This document shows, piece by piece, positions 16,096-24,218 of a stretch of 28,449 nt of DNA. The notes under the pieces are model-generated. The model worked only from the letters and a program-made list of their open reading frames with translations. It was not told the DNA's origin and ran no database searches. Both the position numbers and the translations under genes were made by a program. The stretch comes from CAZVJA01 sp964626885 (GTDB lineage: Bacteria; Planctomycetota; Planctomycetia; Planctomycetales; Planctomycetaceae): assembly GCA_964626885.1 (NCBI GenBank), contig CAZVJA010000051.1, positions 1 through 28,449 of the forward strand. The letters are read 5' to 3'. The number at the start of each line of letters is the position of its first letter. The stretch's first letter is position 1.

Positions 16096-17430
16096 ATGCT
16101 TTGGGAGCAGCCAGTCCAATATGCCGCGCTCAGCGATATTGGATTTCGCAGGCAAAATAACCAGGACTCAGTCGCGGCCCGGGTTTGCTCGGAGCAGTCG
16201 CAGTTTGCGGAGCACGGCCATTTATTCATGGTGGCGGACGGCATGGGAGGGCACGCCGTCGGAGAGCTGGCCAGCAAAATCGCCGCCGACACGATCCCGC
16301 ACACCTTCTTCAAATCGCGAGAATCGAACCTTTCCGACGCACTCCGATCCGCCATTGTGACTGCCAATAACACCATTCACGAGCGAGGTTCGCTCAATCG
16401 TGATTTTGAACGAATGGGAACCACTTGCAGCGTTTTGGTGCTTGGCCCGGATGGAGCAATCATCGGTCACGTCGGAGACAGCCGCGTCTATCGCGTTCGG
16501 GGAGATCGCATCGATCAGCTTTCCTTCGACCATAGTTTGCAATGGGAACTGATTCGCCAGGGGCGGATGAAACCGGAAGAGGTCTATCTGCAAGAGCCGC
16601 GGCACGTTATCACCCGTTCCCTCGGTCCGGAGCCGACCGTGAACGTTGATATTGAAGGGCCGTATGCGGTCCTGCCCGGCGATGTCTATGTTCTTTGTTC
16701 CGACGGATTGGTGGCGCACGTCGCTGATCCCGAAATCGGAACAATCGCGGCAGAGTTACCACCGGGCGATGCCTGCCGGCTGCTGGTGAACCTCGCGAAC
16801 TTGCGGGGTGGGTCGGACAACGTCTCAGTCGTCGTCGTCCGCGTCGGAGGGGCCATTGACGGTATTAGCACGCTCGCCCCAGAGGAACGTCCACCCAGCC
16901 GAAGTGCCATGAGTTGGTTCTGGCTCGTATCGGTTTGGGTGTTGGCGATCGTATTCGTGTTGGGGGTCTGCCTGTCGCTGTTTGGGATGTTTTTGGAAGG
17001 GTTGGTGGCGGTTTCCGTTGCCGCCTTTGCGGCAGTGGGATTGTTCGCCTATTGGCTGGAAAAACGGCCCAAAAGGGAAGCCAACGAGGGGGATTCCGAT
17101 CTGACGGAAACCAAGGTTTGGCGACCGTATCGAACCGCGTCTGCGAAATTTAACCGCCGGTTCCTGAGCCATCTCGCCGCGATTGAGTCGGAGTTGCAGC
17201 GCGCCGCGACGGATGAAGGCTGGCCAATCAATTGGGAGTCGCATGAGAATGCCTATCGCAGCGCCAAGCAAGCATTGGATCGGCACGAGTACACCCGGGC
17301 TTTTGCGGATTTCGCAAAGGTGATTGATATCCTCATGGTCGGTTTGCATCTTTTCCGTAAGCAGGCGAGCCGAGAGGCGAAGTGGGGACGCTCCGCGCCT
17401 CCTTCACCGACAGCCAAGACAAAGCCCTGA
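16096..17430 (+). CDS. membrane-bound PP2C-family serine/threonine phosphatase
   Basis: A 444-residue protein. Residues about 8-255 are a PP2C (PPM) domain with all metal-binding motifs: NNQD (D24), VADGMGGH (D48, G49), HVGDSRVYR, CSDGL and GSDNVSVV. These bind Mn2+/Mg2+ and dephosphorylate Ser/Thr residues, usually opposing Hanks-type kinases. Residues about 275-325 hold two hydrophobic helices, followed by a basic cytoplasmic tail of about 115 residues with a helical, TPR-like segment (YRSAKQALDRHEYTRAFADF). The tail is not a domain I recognise. The ATG at 16096 is preceded by GGGAG at 16086-16090 with five-base spacing, better than the GTG at 16084. No kinase gene is in the window. A histidine kinase follows 171 bp downstream. 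Confidence 0.92.
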   Translation: MLWEQPVQYAALSDIGFRRQNNQDSVAARVCSEQSQFAEHGHLFMVADGMGGHAVGELASKIAADTIPHTFFKSRESNLSDALRSAIVTANNTIHERGSLNRDFERMGTTCSVLVLGPDGAIIGHVGDSRVYRVRGDRIDQLSFDHSLQWELIRQGRMKPEEVYLQEPRHVITRSLGPEPTVNVDIEGPYAVLPGDVYVLCSDGLVAHVADPEIGTIAAELPPGDACRLLVNLANLRGGSDNVSVVVVRVGGAIDGISTLAPEERPPSRSAMSWFWLVSVWVLAIVFVLGVCLSLFGMFLEGLVAVSVAAFAAVGLFAYWLEKRPKREANEGDSDLTETKVWRPYRTASAKFNRRFLSHLAAIESELQRAATDEGWPINWESHENAYRSAKQALDRHEYTRAFADFAKVIDILMVGLHLFRKQASREAKWGRSAPPSPTAKTKP

Positions 17431-17590
17431 GCGCGACGGCTCAGTGCGCGGTTAACGATGTTCGGTTGCTCCCCGGGGTTGGGGCTGCCATGTAAGGCTT
17501 GTCGCAGTCCCTGAGGGGATGCTAAACTTCGCCCCGTCCTGATAAGAGGAACGCCTAGGTTCGTCCGGCGTTCGAACGGTAGCCGCGACA

Positions 17591-17596
17591 GGGAGG
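17591..17596 (+). promoter_or_regulatory. ribosome binding site supporting the TTG start of the histidine kinase
   Basis: GGGAGG stands five bases before TTG at 17602. An in-frame ATG at 17632 has no such site, so the TTG is preferred. Confidence 0.6.
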
Positions 17597-17601
17597 TCGC
17601 T

Positions 17602-19167
17602 TTGCTCCTGAACCGTACGATCCGGCGCACGATGCTGATCGGGATGACGCTGGTCTCGGTGATGCTTCTGACCCTTTCGATCGGAGGCATCCTCAGTCTG
17701 TTCTCCTACAAGCACGTCGTGGCTGAATTGGAGAACAGTTTCGACGATCGCGTTGCTCGCGACAAGCTCTGCCATACGGTTGTCGGGCTGAACGAGTTTC
17801 TTCGCGAACTTGAGCCGATCCCCGTAAACAGGCCCTTTGCGTTGCAGGAGTTTCACAGGCAACTCGACAATCTCGATGCCCAGTTGAACGACTACAAGCG
17901 AAATCTGGATCAGTTGCCCCCCGACCCCGAAACTGCTCAGGCGCGGTTGCTCGGGACTCAAAGTGTGGTCAACAGCATTATCCCCACGGTCAATCGCTTG
18001 CGGAATCACCGGTGGCTCTCCAACCTGAAATTCGCCGATGCACAAGAGCAGGGTGAGAGTCAGCTCGCATTTCTGCGCGAGGTTGAATGGCTGCAGTTGC
18101 AGGTGCGGGATATTCCGGATTTCAATGCGGGACCGCATGAAACGGTCGACCATGCCAAGAACGCTTATCATACGGGTTTTTGGCTGATCGGCGGGTCGAG
18201 CGGAGTGGTGCTGCTATTGTTTTTCAGTCTCGTCTGGTACCTCCGTCATTGTGTGCTTGTTCCCCTGCAACGATTGCATCAAGGAGCGTTGCGCGTGGCG
18301 CAAGGTGATTTTGATTATCGACTCACGCTTCCCTCCCCCGAAGAAATGTCGGAATTGGCCGAGGCCTTTAACAATATGACCGACCGATTTCAGGAGATTC
18401 GCGACGGTCTCGATCAGCAGGTTCGCGACAAATTTCGGCAGCTTGTGCGATCAGAGCGTCTCGCGGGAATCGGTTTTCTCGCCGCCGGTGTTGCGCACGA
18501 AATTAATAATCCCCTGCAGGCGATCGCCATTGCGGCTGAATCACTGGAAACCCGAATCCCCGAGCCGAACAACGAAGCCGAGGAAAAGGATGTCGAGGTG
18601 ATTCGGCAATACCTGGGAATGATTCAGCGAGAGGCTTTCCGTTGCCAGCAAATTACCCGAAAGTTGCTGGAGTTCTCCCGTGGAAATGGGGAAGCCCGCG
18701 GCCGGCATGATTTAACCGCTATTGTCAACGAAGTGCTGGCCTTGATTCGCCCCATGGGTAAGTATCGCGACAGGAACATTCAGTTCGATCGAACGGCCCC
18801 CTGCGTGGTGGATGTCAACGGTCCCGAGATTCAGCAGGTGGTACTCAACCTGGTCTCGAATGCCCTGGAAGCCATGCAGGGCGGGGGGACATTAGCGATT
18901 CGCATCGTGGAGCAAGCCGGGCAGGTCGTGCTCGAGTTTGTGGATGACGGCTGTGGTATGACGCCCGAAGTTCTAGAGAATCTCTTTGAACCGTTCTTTA
19001 CCCAGCGCAAGGATGGCCGTGGCACGGGGCTTGGGCTTTCAATCAGTAATCGCATCATCGCGGATCACGGCGGAACGATTGACGCTACGAGCGATGGGCC
19101 GGGCTGCGGAAGTACGGTGCGGGTCATTCTTCCTTGGAACTCTTTCCGTGCCGGGACGGCCGCCTGA
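17602..19167 (+). CDS. NtrB-like sensor histidine kinase
   Basis: A 521-residue protein starting at TTG. Two membrane helices (about 11-35 and 193-214) enclose a helical periplasmic sensor of about 155 residues. A HAMP segment (about 215-268) leads to the HisKA domain with GVAHEINNPLQ and phospho-acceptor H299, then the HATPase domain: N-box VLNLVSNALEAM (N420), G1 DDGCGM (D448 or D449), F-box LFEPFFT and G2 GRGTGLGLSIS. This is the classical NtrB/AtoS/ZraS layout that partners with a sigma-54 activator, and such a regulator is encoded 247 bp downstream. The signal is unknown. The second start option, ATG at 17632, would cut into the first helix. Confidence 0.92.
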   Translation: MLLNRTIRRTMLIGMTLVSVMLLTLSIGGILSLFSYKHVVAELENSFDDRVARDKLCHTVVGLNEFLRELEPIPVNRPFALQEFHRQLDNLDAQLNDYKRNLDQLPPDPETAQARLLGTQSVVNSIIPTVNRLRNHRWLSNLKFADAQEQGESQLAFLREVEWLQLQVRDIPDFNAGPHETVDHAKNAYHTGFWLIGGSSGVVLLLFFSLVWYLRHCVLVPLQRLHQGALRVAQGDFDYRLTLPSPEEMSELAEAFNNMTDRFQEIRDGLDQQVRDKFRQLVRSERLAGIGFLAAGVAHEINNPLQAIAIAAESLETRIPEPNNEAEEKDVEVIRQYLGMIQREAFRCQQITRKLLEFSRGNGEARGRHDLTAIVNEVLALIRPMGKYRDRNIQFDRTAPCVVDVNGPEIQQVVLNLVSNALEAMQGGGTLAIRIVEQAGQVVLEFVDDGCGMTPEVLENLFEPFFTQRKDGRGTGLGLSISNRIIADHGGTIDATSDGPGCGSTVRVILPWNSFRAGTAA

Positions 19168-19401
19168 GAAGTCAGGATGGCAGGTTCCGAGGCAAGTTCC
19201 ACCCTGTGGGCCGATTCCCATTCGGTTGGTATTTCGCTTGGCCGTCGCTTTGGAATGGGCTCGCTTGCGGTTGGCCCTAACCTGTTTGAGCGTGCCGGGT
19301 TTGGCTGGAATTTCGTGGCCCGACTCCGATTGCTTCAAACCGGCGGATCTGTTATCAACCGGCCCCTCGGGCATAAATCGGCATCCGTTGAACAAGTTGC
19401 T

Positions 19402-19407
19402 AAGGAG
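19402..19407 (+). promoter_or_regulatory. ribosome binding site supporting the TTG start of the response regulator
   Basis: AAGGAG lies seven bases before TTG at 19415. It places the start directly before the receiver domain and removes a long non-coding extension that stays open in frame from 18986 and overlaps the kinase gene. Confidence 0.7.
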
Positions 19408-19414
19408 ACGCTAC

Positions 19415-20806
19415 TTGAATTCTTCGCCGCAGCACAAGTTGCGTGTGTTGTTCGTCGACGACGAAACCTCGATCCGGGAAGTCATGAAGAATGAATTGCC
19501 TCGCATGGGGCATGACGTGACCATTTGCGAAGATGGCCGGCAGGCGCTTGAAGCGATCGAGAAGAATTCGTATCACGCGGCTATCGTCGATCTCCGCATG
19601 CCTGGGCTGAGCGGCTGGGACGTGATCGACTATCTGAAGAAGAATTCGCCCGAGACGGAGGTTGTGATCAGCACCGGCCACGGCGCGATGGAAGACGCTA
19701 TTCAGGCGGTGCGTCGCGGGGCCTACGATTTTCTGCAGAAGCCCTGCAAGCTGTTCGAAATCGCCGGAGTGCTTAAGCGTATCAGCGACAAACTGTCACT
19801 GACGAACAAGGCGATTGCACTGGAATCACGCTTGATGGCGGTGCAGGGGGGCTCCAATCTGGTTGGCGAAACGCCGGCCATGAAGCGGGTTCAGCAATTG
19901 ATTGAGAAGGTCGCCCCTTCGGATTCAACAGTCTTGATCCTCGGTGAGACCGGAACGGGAAAGGAACTCGTCGCGCGCCGTATTCACGATTTTAGTTCTC
20001 GGGCCGACGGACCGTTCGTCGCGGTGAACTGCGGCGCTTTGCCAGAGAATCTCGTTGAAAGTGAGTTCTTCGGGCACCGAAAAGGAGCGTTTACCGGAGC
20101 CGATACATCTCGCAAGGGACTCTTCGAGGTTGCGGATCAAGGGACGCTGTTCCTCGATGAACTGGGTGAGCTCGATAAAACGATGCAGGTGAAATTGTTG
20201 CGGTTCCTGGAGTCCGGTGAGGTGCGGCGTGTTGGTGAAAACGAGTCGTTTCATGTGGATGTCCGCGTGGTCTGTGCCACGAACCGGGATTTGCAGGAGA
20301 TGGTTGCCAAAGAGACGTTTCGCGAGGACTTGTTCTTTCGCGTGAACACGTTCGAAATTCATCTTCCTCCGTTACGAGAGCGTAAGGAAGACATCCCGAC
20401 GCTGGCGCGGTTCTTGATCTCGCGGCACCTCAAGCGGCAGAGCGTGTCGCCGGATATTCTGGCCCCGGAAACGGTCGAAAGTCTCCTGGAACATGAATGG
20501 ACGGGAAATGTCCGCGAGTTGGCGAACGCACTGGAGCACGCGGTGATTCTCTCGGACGGGGAAACGATTCTGCCCGAGCATTTGCCTGCCAGCGTCACCA
20601 GGTCATCTCCGCGCGGCGGTGCGGTGATGTCAGCGGCAGCGTCCGGGCAATCGAAAACGCTTCGCGAGATTGAAATGGACGTGATTTACCACGTTCTGGA
20701 GAAGCACCAGGGCGATAAGCCCCGGGCTGCGGCGGAACTGGGGATCGCTCTAAAAACTCTCTACAATAAGCTGAACCAACACCAAGCCCAAGCAGTCGCC
20801 GGATAG
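19415..20806 (+). CDS. NtrC-family sigma-54-dependent response regulator
   Basis: A 463-residue protein in three parts. The receiver domain (about 8-123) has the acidic pair in FVDDE, phospho-acceptor D59 (IVDLRMPG) and K109 (LQKP). The AAA+ domain (about 147-375) has Walker A GETGTGKE (177-184), the sigma-54-contacting GAFTGA loop (224-229), Walker B LFLDELGEL (246-253) and the arginine-finger region REDLFFRVN. The C-terminal Fis-type helix-turn-helix (about 415-455) reads AAAELGIALKTLYNKL. Phosphorylated by its partner kinase, it would activate sigma-54 promoters. The TTG start is supported by AAGGAG seven bases upstream. Kinase and regulator lie in the same direction. No sigma-54 promoter was confidently found nearby, so target genes are unknown. 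Confidence 0.94.
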   Translation: MNSSPQHKLRVLFVDDETSIREVMKNELPRMGHDVTICEDGRQALEAIEKNSYHAAIVDLRMPGLSGWDVIDYLKKNSPETEVVISTGHGAMEDAIQAVRRGAYDFLQKPCKLFEIAGVLKRISDKLSLTNKAIALESRLMAVQGGSNLVGETPAMKRVQQLIEKVAPSDSTVLILGETGTGKELVARRIHDFSSRADGPFVAVNCGALPENLVESEFFGHRKGAFTGADTSRKGLFEVADQGTLFLDELGELDKTMQVKLLRFLESGEVRRVGENESFHVDVRVVCATNRDLQEMVAKETFREDLFFRVNTFEIHLPPLRERKEDIPTLARFLISRHLKRQSVSPDILAPETVESLLEHEWTGNVRELANALEHAVILSDGETILPEHLPASVTRSSPRGGAVMSAAASGQSKTLREIEMDVIYHVLEKHQGDKPRAAAELGIALKTLYNKLNQHQAQAVAG

Positions 20807-20822
20807 CAAGCAGCTTGGGCTT
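20784..20822 (+). terminator. stem-loop spanning the stop codon of the response regulator gene
   Basis: AAGCCCAAGC (20784-20793) and GCTTGGGCTT (20813-20822) form a perfect ten-pair stem enclosing 19 bases that include the TAG stop (20804-20806). Only a short T stretch follows, so termination would be weak; an mRNA-stabilising 3' structure is the alternative. Confidence 0.4.
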
Positions 20823-20949
20823 TGTGTCGGACGCTGTTTTGAAGGCTCGGCCAGTTGCCTTGGGGGCTCTAACAAACGCGGTTGGTAACGAGCCAGGCCC
20901 CTGAAGGATCCAGAGAATCTCGCCGTCCAAAGCATTTTTTTAGACGCAA

Positions 20950-21558
20950 TTAGTACTGCCGGATGAGGCCAGTAACGACTCCCATAACGTTGACGTTGTT
21001 CGAGTAAATCGGTTTCATCGAGGCGTTTGCAGGTTCGAGTCGGACACGATCCCGCTCCTTGTAGAACCGTTTGAGCGTGGCTTCTTGGCCATCGACCAAA
21101 GCGACGACGATGTCGCCATCGCGACACGTATTCTGCCTCCGGACCACAACGTAGTCCCCGTTGGCAATCTGGTCCTCGATCATCGAGTCCCCTTTGACCC
21201 GCAGGCAGAAGTGGTCGTCCTCCTCGAACAGAGGGGCGAAGTCGACACGTTCGTCCTGTTCCACGGCCAGCATGGGGCTGCCTGCTGCAATTTGCCCCGC
21301 CAGGGGAAGGCTCATGCGATCCTGTGGAGATTCCGAGAGTTGAATGGCGCGAGACATGTGCGACTCGCGTGTTATCAACCCTTTGCGCTCGAGCGCCTTT
21401 AGGTGGCACATGACTCCGTTAGGAGACCGAATGCCGAAATGCGTGCCAATTTCCCGGACCGTCGGTCCATAGCCTCGATTCCGGATTTTGTCCTTCAGGA
21501 ATTCGTAGATTTCTTTTTGACGTGATGTCAGTGCTGGTTTCGCGTCGGCAATGCTCAT
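20950..21558 (-). CDS. lexA: LexA repressor / autoprotease
   Basis: A 202-residue protein, the usual LexA length. The N-terminal winged helix (about 8-75) begins LTSRQKEIYEFLKD and has the PTVREIGTHFGI recognition region. The self-cleavage site is A92-G93 within QIAAGSPM. The catalytic dyad is S125 (VKGDSM) and K163 (ATLKRF). LexA represses DNA-damage genes and cuts itself when RecA filaments form. The ATG at 21558 is chosen because it begins just before the winged helix; GGGAG lies 11 bases upstream. An in-frame ATG at 21654 would add 32 residues unlike LexA. It converges with the response-regulator gene. Confidence 0.95.
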   Translation of the reverse strand: MSIADAKPALTSRQKEIYEFLKDKIRNRGYGPTVREIGTHFGIRSPNGVMCHLKALERKGLITRESHMSRAIQLSESPQDRMSLPLAGQIAAGSPMLAVEQDERVDFAPLFEEDDHFCLRVKGDSMIEDQIANGDYVVVRRQNTCRDGDIVVALVDGQEATLKRFYKERDRVRLEPANASMKPIYSNNVNVMGVVTGLIRQY

Positions 21559-21616
21559 ATTGGCTTTGTCTCCCGAGGGATGCTGGTTGCCTGGGAAGCG
21601 ACGGGCTTCCTGGGTC

Positions 21617-21805
21617 GAACCCCGCAACGGTTCCAGTGAAACGATAGCTGCCATGGCAATGCGATCTCCGGCTTGGCCCTGAGTTCCGCGATCTGCCGCC
21701 TCGCCCAGGCAGCGTGTGTAATTCCACAGAACCTGTCGAACATCTGCACTAAAGAATAAAAACGTGCGTAGGAGTTCGGTGAATACATCGACAGGCTGTG
21801 CGAAC
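21617..21805 (-). promoter_or_regulatory. lexA control region with clustered GAAC/GTTC half-sites
   Basis: Seven GAAC or GTTC tetramers occur in 189 bases: 21617, 21630, 21683, 21729, 21738, 21774 and 21802. Two arrangements stand out: an inverted GAACC-N7-GGTTC (21617-21633), 59-75 bases upstream of the lexA start, and a direct GAAC-N5-GAAC (21729-21741). CCTGTCGA (21732-21739) is also mirrored by TCGACAGG (21788-21795). LexA operators in several phyla are built from GAAC/GTTC half-sites with different spacings, so autoregulation here is plausible, but which pair is used cannot be decided. A possible minus-strand promoter is TATTCT near 21760 with a TTCACC-like -35. Confidence 0.4.
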
Positions 21806-21845
21806 TTACATCAAGGAGAATCCTAATATACGACTGTGCATGGGG

Positions 21846-21878
21846 CAAGTCCCTGATTCATGGGAGGGCTTGTTTTTT
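21846..21878 (+). terminator. terminator-like hairpin with T6 on the plus strand
   Basis: CAAGTCC (21846-21852) pairs with GGGCTTG (21866-21872) with one G-U pair, and six T residues follow (21873-21878). It points along the plus strand, where no protein gene lies within 1 kb upstream. It may stop read-through from the response regulator across lexA, or end an unannotated small RNA. Confidence 0.5.
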
Positions 21879-22696
21879 AGGATTTCCTCCAAATCGAGGT
21901 TTGCCGGGGAGAGAGGTAGAACCTGCCGCAGTTTGAGAATGGTGTATCAAGCGGCCACTTGTGCGTGATTAAGTCCTTGTTTTTAAATGGCTTGCAGAGC
22001 GGCCGATCTCGATCAGCGAGTTGAGAAGGGGAAGCTCCTCAGCGTATTTGTTGCACTGTGGAGTCTCTTGGGAGTCTCTAGCGGCTTCTGAAGCAACAAC
22101 CGATTTTGGTTGCAAATCTGAAGGAAACTTCAGCCAGTTTTGCTGTGCAAACGAATGGTGCGAACAAAATAGCACTTGTGCGGGCGACCACCGATGGCGT
22201 GGAATGCGCTAGCTACGGTAGGCACCTATGGGAATTCCAATTGCCGCATATGGCGACAAATATCTGAGCAGGACGTCGGGAGCGAATCGGTAAGGGCTCA
22301 GAGAATCACGCGTTCGCCATCATGGCGGGCTGTGGGCTAATGATCTGCGCAGCGGGTGTCGAGTCCGGTTTACAGTCATCCAGACATTGTATTTCAGTCC
22401 GCACAGAGTGCCCCGCAGAGAGATTCTCCCCGAATTTTTAGGCAAAGGGGGAATGCGTTCCTATCCACGACGGAGGGGGAGCAGCGAAGGGTGTAAATCG
22501 CACTCTTCGTGCCCATACCACACACACGATATGAACGACTCAACTCTTCGAAAGATGGAGTGGAGGAGTGCTGTCGCGGGTTCAATTGCTGTCATGCAGC
22601 AAAAGGGTGATCCGCGGGGGTACGTCGACCATCCTTCGGACGTTTCCCGATCTGCCCCGCGTTTTGTGGGCATATCAAAGCAAAATACGCTCCAGC
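21879..22696. other. 818-bp stretch without a convincing gene
   Basis: Open frames here (for example plus 22387 onward and minus from 22585 and 22175) give Cys/Ser/Arg-rich translations without domains or good ribosome sites, so none is called. The stretch contains several dyads: the 22084-22133 group (separate entry), CGCCAT-C-ATGGCG at 22315-22327, and a tandem GGAGTCTC at 22060-22067 and 22071-22078. I see no tRNA, tmRNA, RNase P or SRP RNA core motif. It could be a decayed gene or a regulatory/RNA region. Confidence 0.4.
22084..22133. repeat. three consecutive dyads, one closed by a GAAA tetraloop
   Basis: GCTTC-T-GAAGC (22084-22094) overlaps GCAAC (22093-22097) which pairs with GTTGC (22109-22113), and CTGAAG-GAAA-CTTCAG (22118-22133) is a perfect six-pair hairpin with a GNRA loop on the plus strand. 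CTGAAG also occurs in the first dyad. The cluster suggests a structured RNA or a protein-binding site in non-coding DNA. Confidence 0.35.
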
Positions 22697-23947
22697 CTAT
22701 TGAGCAGAGACCGACTTCTTGGCGAGAAGCGTACGGATTTGGCTGTCGAATTGTTCCGGCTGGATCTGGCTATTGACAACGGATCCATTCTGGTCCACGA
22801 GCCAATATAGAGGAATATCCTGCACGCCATAAGCCTTGACGACCGGGTGATCCCAGCGACGCTTATCGCGATCCACCGAGAAAATCTGGGTCCAGGGAAG
22901 GGGGTGTTGCTCCATGAACTGGTCGACGCGGGTTTCGTCTTCATCAAGGCTGATTCCGATAATTGCCAACCCCTTTTTGTCATATTTGCGGGCGATTTCT
23001 GTGAGCTGCGGGACTTGCTCCTGGAACACCGGAGAATCACTCGACCAGAAGGCGACTAGCACGACCTTCCCCTGAAAATCTTCAATTTTGACAAATCCCC
23101 CCTCAGGCGTTTCTCCACCGAGTTCCAGCTTCTGGCCCTGCAGATTCAACCGCCGCAGGATGGATGTTGCCTGAGCTGCCTGAGGTGCGTCCGGGAATTT
23201 TTCCTGGATCATCGCATAACAAGCAGACGCTTCGTTCCGAATGTCATGCAGTTCGCAACTGCGGCCGGCTGAAAGCAGCAGCTGAATGGCACGAGACTGG
23301 TGCATGGGGAAATTTTTGGCGAACAGGCGGGCCTGCTGGGCAAACTCCGACAACCAGCGCGGCTCCTGTTTCGCGAACCGTTGGGCGCTTGTGTGGTAAT
23401 ACCGGGCCACTGCGAACGCGGCATCCGCAGCCGCTTTTGAGGCGGGGTCTCGCTTGTAGAGCACGGCAGCATCTTCGAGAAGGGCCTCTCGCTCGTTCTG
23501 GTCGCCGGTGTTTGCCAACTGCAGGCGGGCTTCGACGAGGAACTTCACCGCGTCACTGAACACAGATTCCTTCGAGGCGTCATCGTGCGTTCGGGCGATC
23601 ACTCCAGAGGCCAGCTCGATGATCTTGTGGTTCCGCTCTTTTCTCGCTGATTCGATCTCCTTGGGATCCTTGGAGTCGGTGAGCGGTTCCGATTGCAGAA
23701 CGATCATCTCCCCGATGAACCACTCCGGGCTCCCTTTTTCCGGGACGGGAGTTCCCTGCTGCGTCTGAGCATCCGCAGACGCTCCAATCGCGGCCGGCGG
23801 GAGATTCTTTTGCGCCGGATTGGCCGACGCACCTGCTTCTCCCGAACCCTCAGCTCCAGGCTTTGCCGAACTGCCGCAACCTGCAAGAAGTGAGAGGCAT
23901 AAGCTGAGGAGTGCGATCGATTTCCAGTTCGTCCGTGATGGGTTCAT
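22697..23947 (-). CDS. lipoprotein with TlpA/thioredoxin-like domain lacking the CxxC cysteines
   Basis: A 416-residue protein. The signal peptide ends in lipobox LLAGC (Cys24). A Gly/Ala/Pro-rich linker (25-70) and a helical middle part (about 75-270, TPR-like in texture) lead to a TlpA/AhpC-type thioredoxin fold (about 275-410): FQGKVVLVAFW, GLAIIGISLDED, and IPLYWLVDQNG with the cis-Pro position P379. At the redox site, where TlpA proteins read WCxxC, this one has W301-S-S-D-S-P-V-F, so both cysteines are missing and ordinary disulfide exchange is not possible. It may be a binding or scaffold module on the envelope. The ATG at 23947 precedes a normal signal peptide. Neighbours give no clear functional link. 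Confidence 0.85.
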   Translation of the reverse strand: MNPSRTNWKSIALLSLCLSLLAGCGSSAKPGAEGSGEAGASANPAQKNLPPAAIGASADAQTQQGTPVPEKGSPEWFIGEMIVLQSEPLTDSKDPKEIESARKERNHKIIELASGVIARTHDDASKESVFSDAVKFLVEARLQLANTGDQNEREALLEDAAVLYKRDPASKAAADAAFAVARYYHTSAQRFAKQEPRWLSEFAQQARLFAKNFPMHQSRAIQLLLSAGRSCELHDIRNEASACYAMIQEKFPDAPQAAQATSILRRLNLQGQKLELGGETPEGGFVKIEDFQGKVVLVAFWSSDSPVFQEQVPQLTEIARKYDKKGLAIIGISLDEDETRVDQFMEQHPLPWTQIFSVDRDKRRWDHPVVKAYGVQDIPLYWLVDQNGSVVNSQIQPEQFDSQIRTLLAKKSVSAQ

Positions 23948-24106
23948 GACCTCTCCGTCCTTTGAGAGATAGTAGGCTGATCTTCTTCGTTCTGCGTGTT
24001 TTGGAGGGGGCCAAGCGGGTAATCACGCGCTGAATTTGCCGTGAAATTGAAGCGCAACCACCAGCCGGTGCGGAACTTTAATCGAACCGCAGACTTCTTG
24101 GGAAGA

Positions 24107-24133
24107 GGAAATCGGCAAAATCCGCCGATTTCC
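24107..24133 (-). terminator. ten-pair hairpin downstream of the NagB/PIG-L gene
   Basis: GGAAATCGGC (24107-24116) and GCCGATTTCC (24124-24133) pair perfectly around a seven-base loop. It lies 86-112 bases past the stop of the NagB/PIG-L fusion and upstream of the TlpA-like gene, both on the minus strand. The following minus-strand bases are pyrimidine-rich but not a clean T run, so termination is probable rather than certain. Confidence 0.5.
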
Positions 24134-24218
24134 ATGCGGTCAAGCAGTTCGGATCACGGTCCATGGAGCCCGAATCGCTTGGCAGAGCGTCTACATCGAA
24201 TCTGGTTTAAAGCAGAGG

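Noticed and set aside
19200..19400. Possible sigma-54 promoter before the response regulator (TTGG...TTGG patterns)
   Set aside because: The GG and GC pairs do not fall at the required ten-base spacing with flanking consensus in any of the three candidates examined.
18986..19414. N-terminal extension of the response regulator
   Set aside because: It overlaps the histidine kinase gene in another frame, has no domain, and a good ribosome site with TTG lies directly before the receiver domain.
21841..22400. A known housekeeping RNA (RNase P, tmRNA, SRP RNA) in the non-coding stretch
   Set aside because: None of the conserved core motifs that I know for these RNAs could be found on either strand; only local dyads are visible.
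22387..22776. 129-codon plus-strand frame in the region between lexA and the TlpA-like gene
   Set aside because: It overlaps the 3' end of the TlpA-like gene on the other strand, has no clear ribosome site, and its composition is not protein-like.
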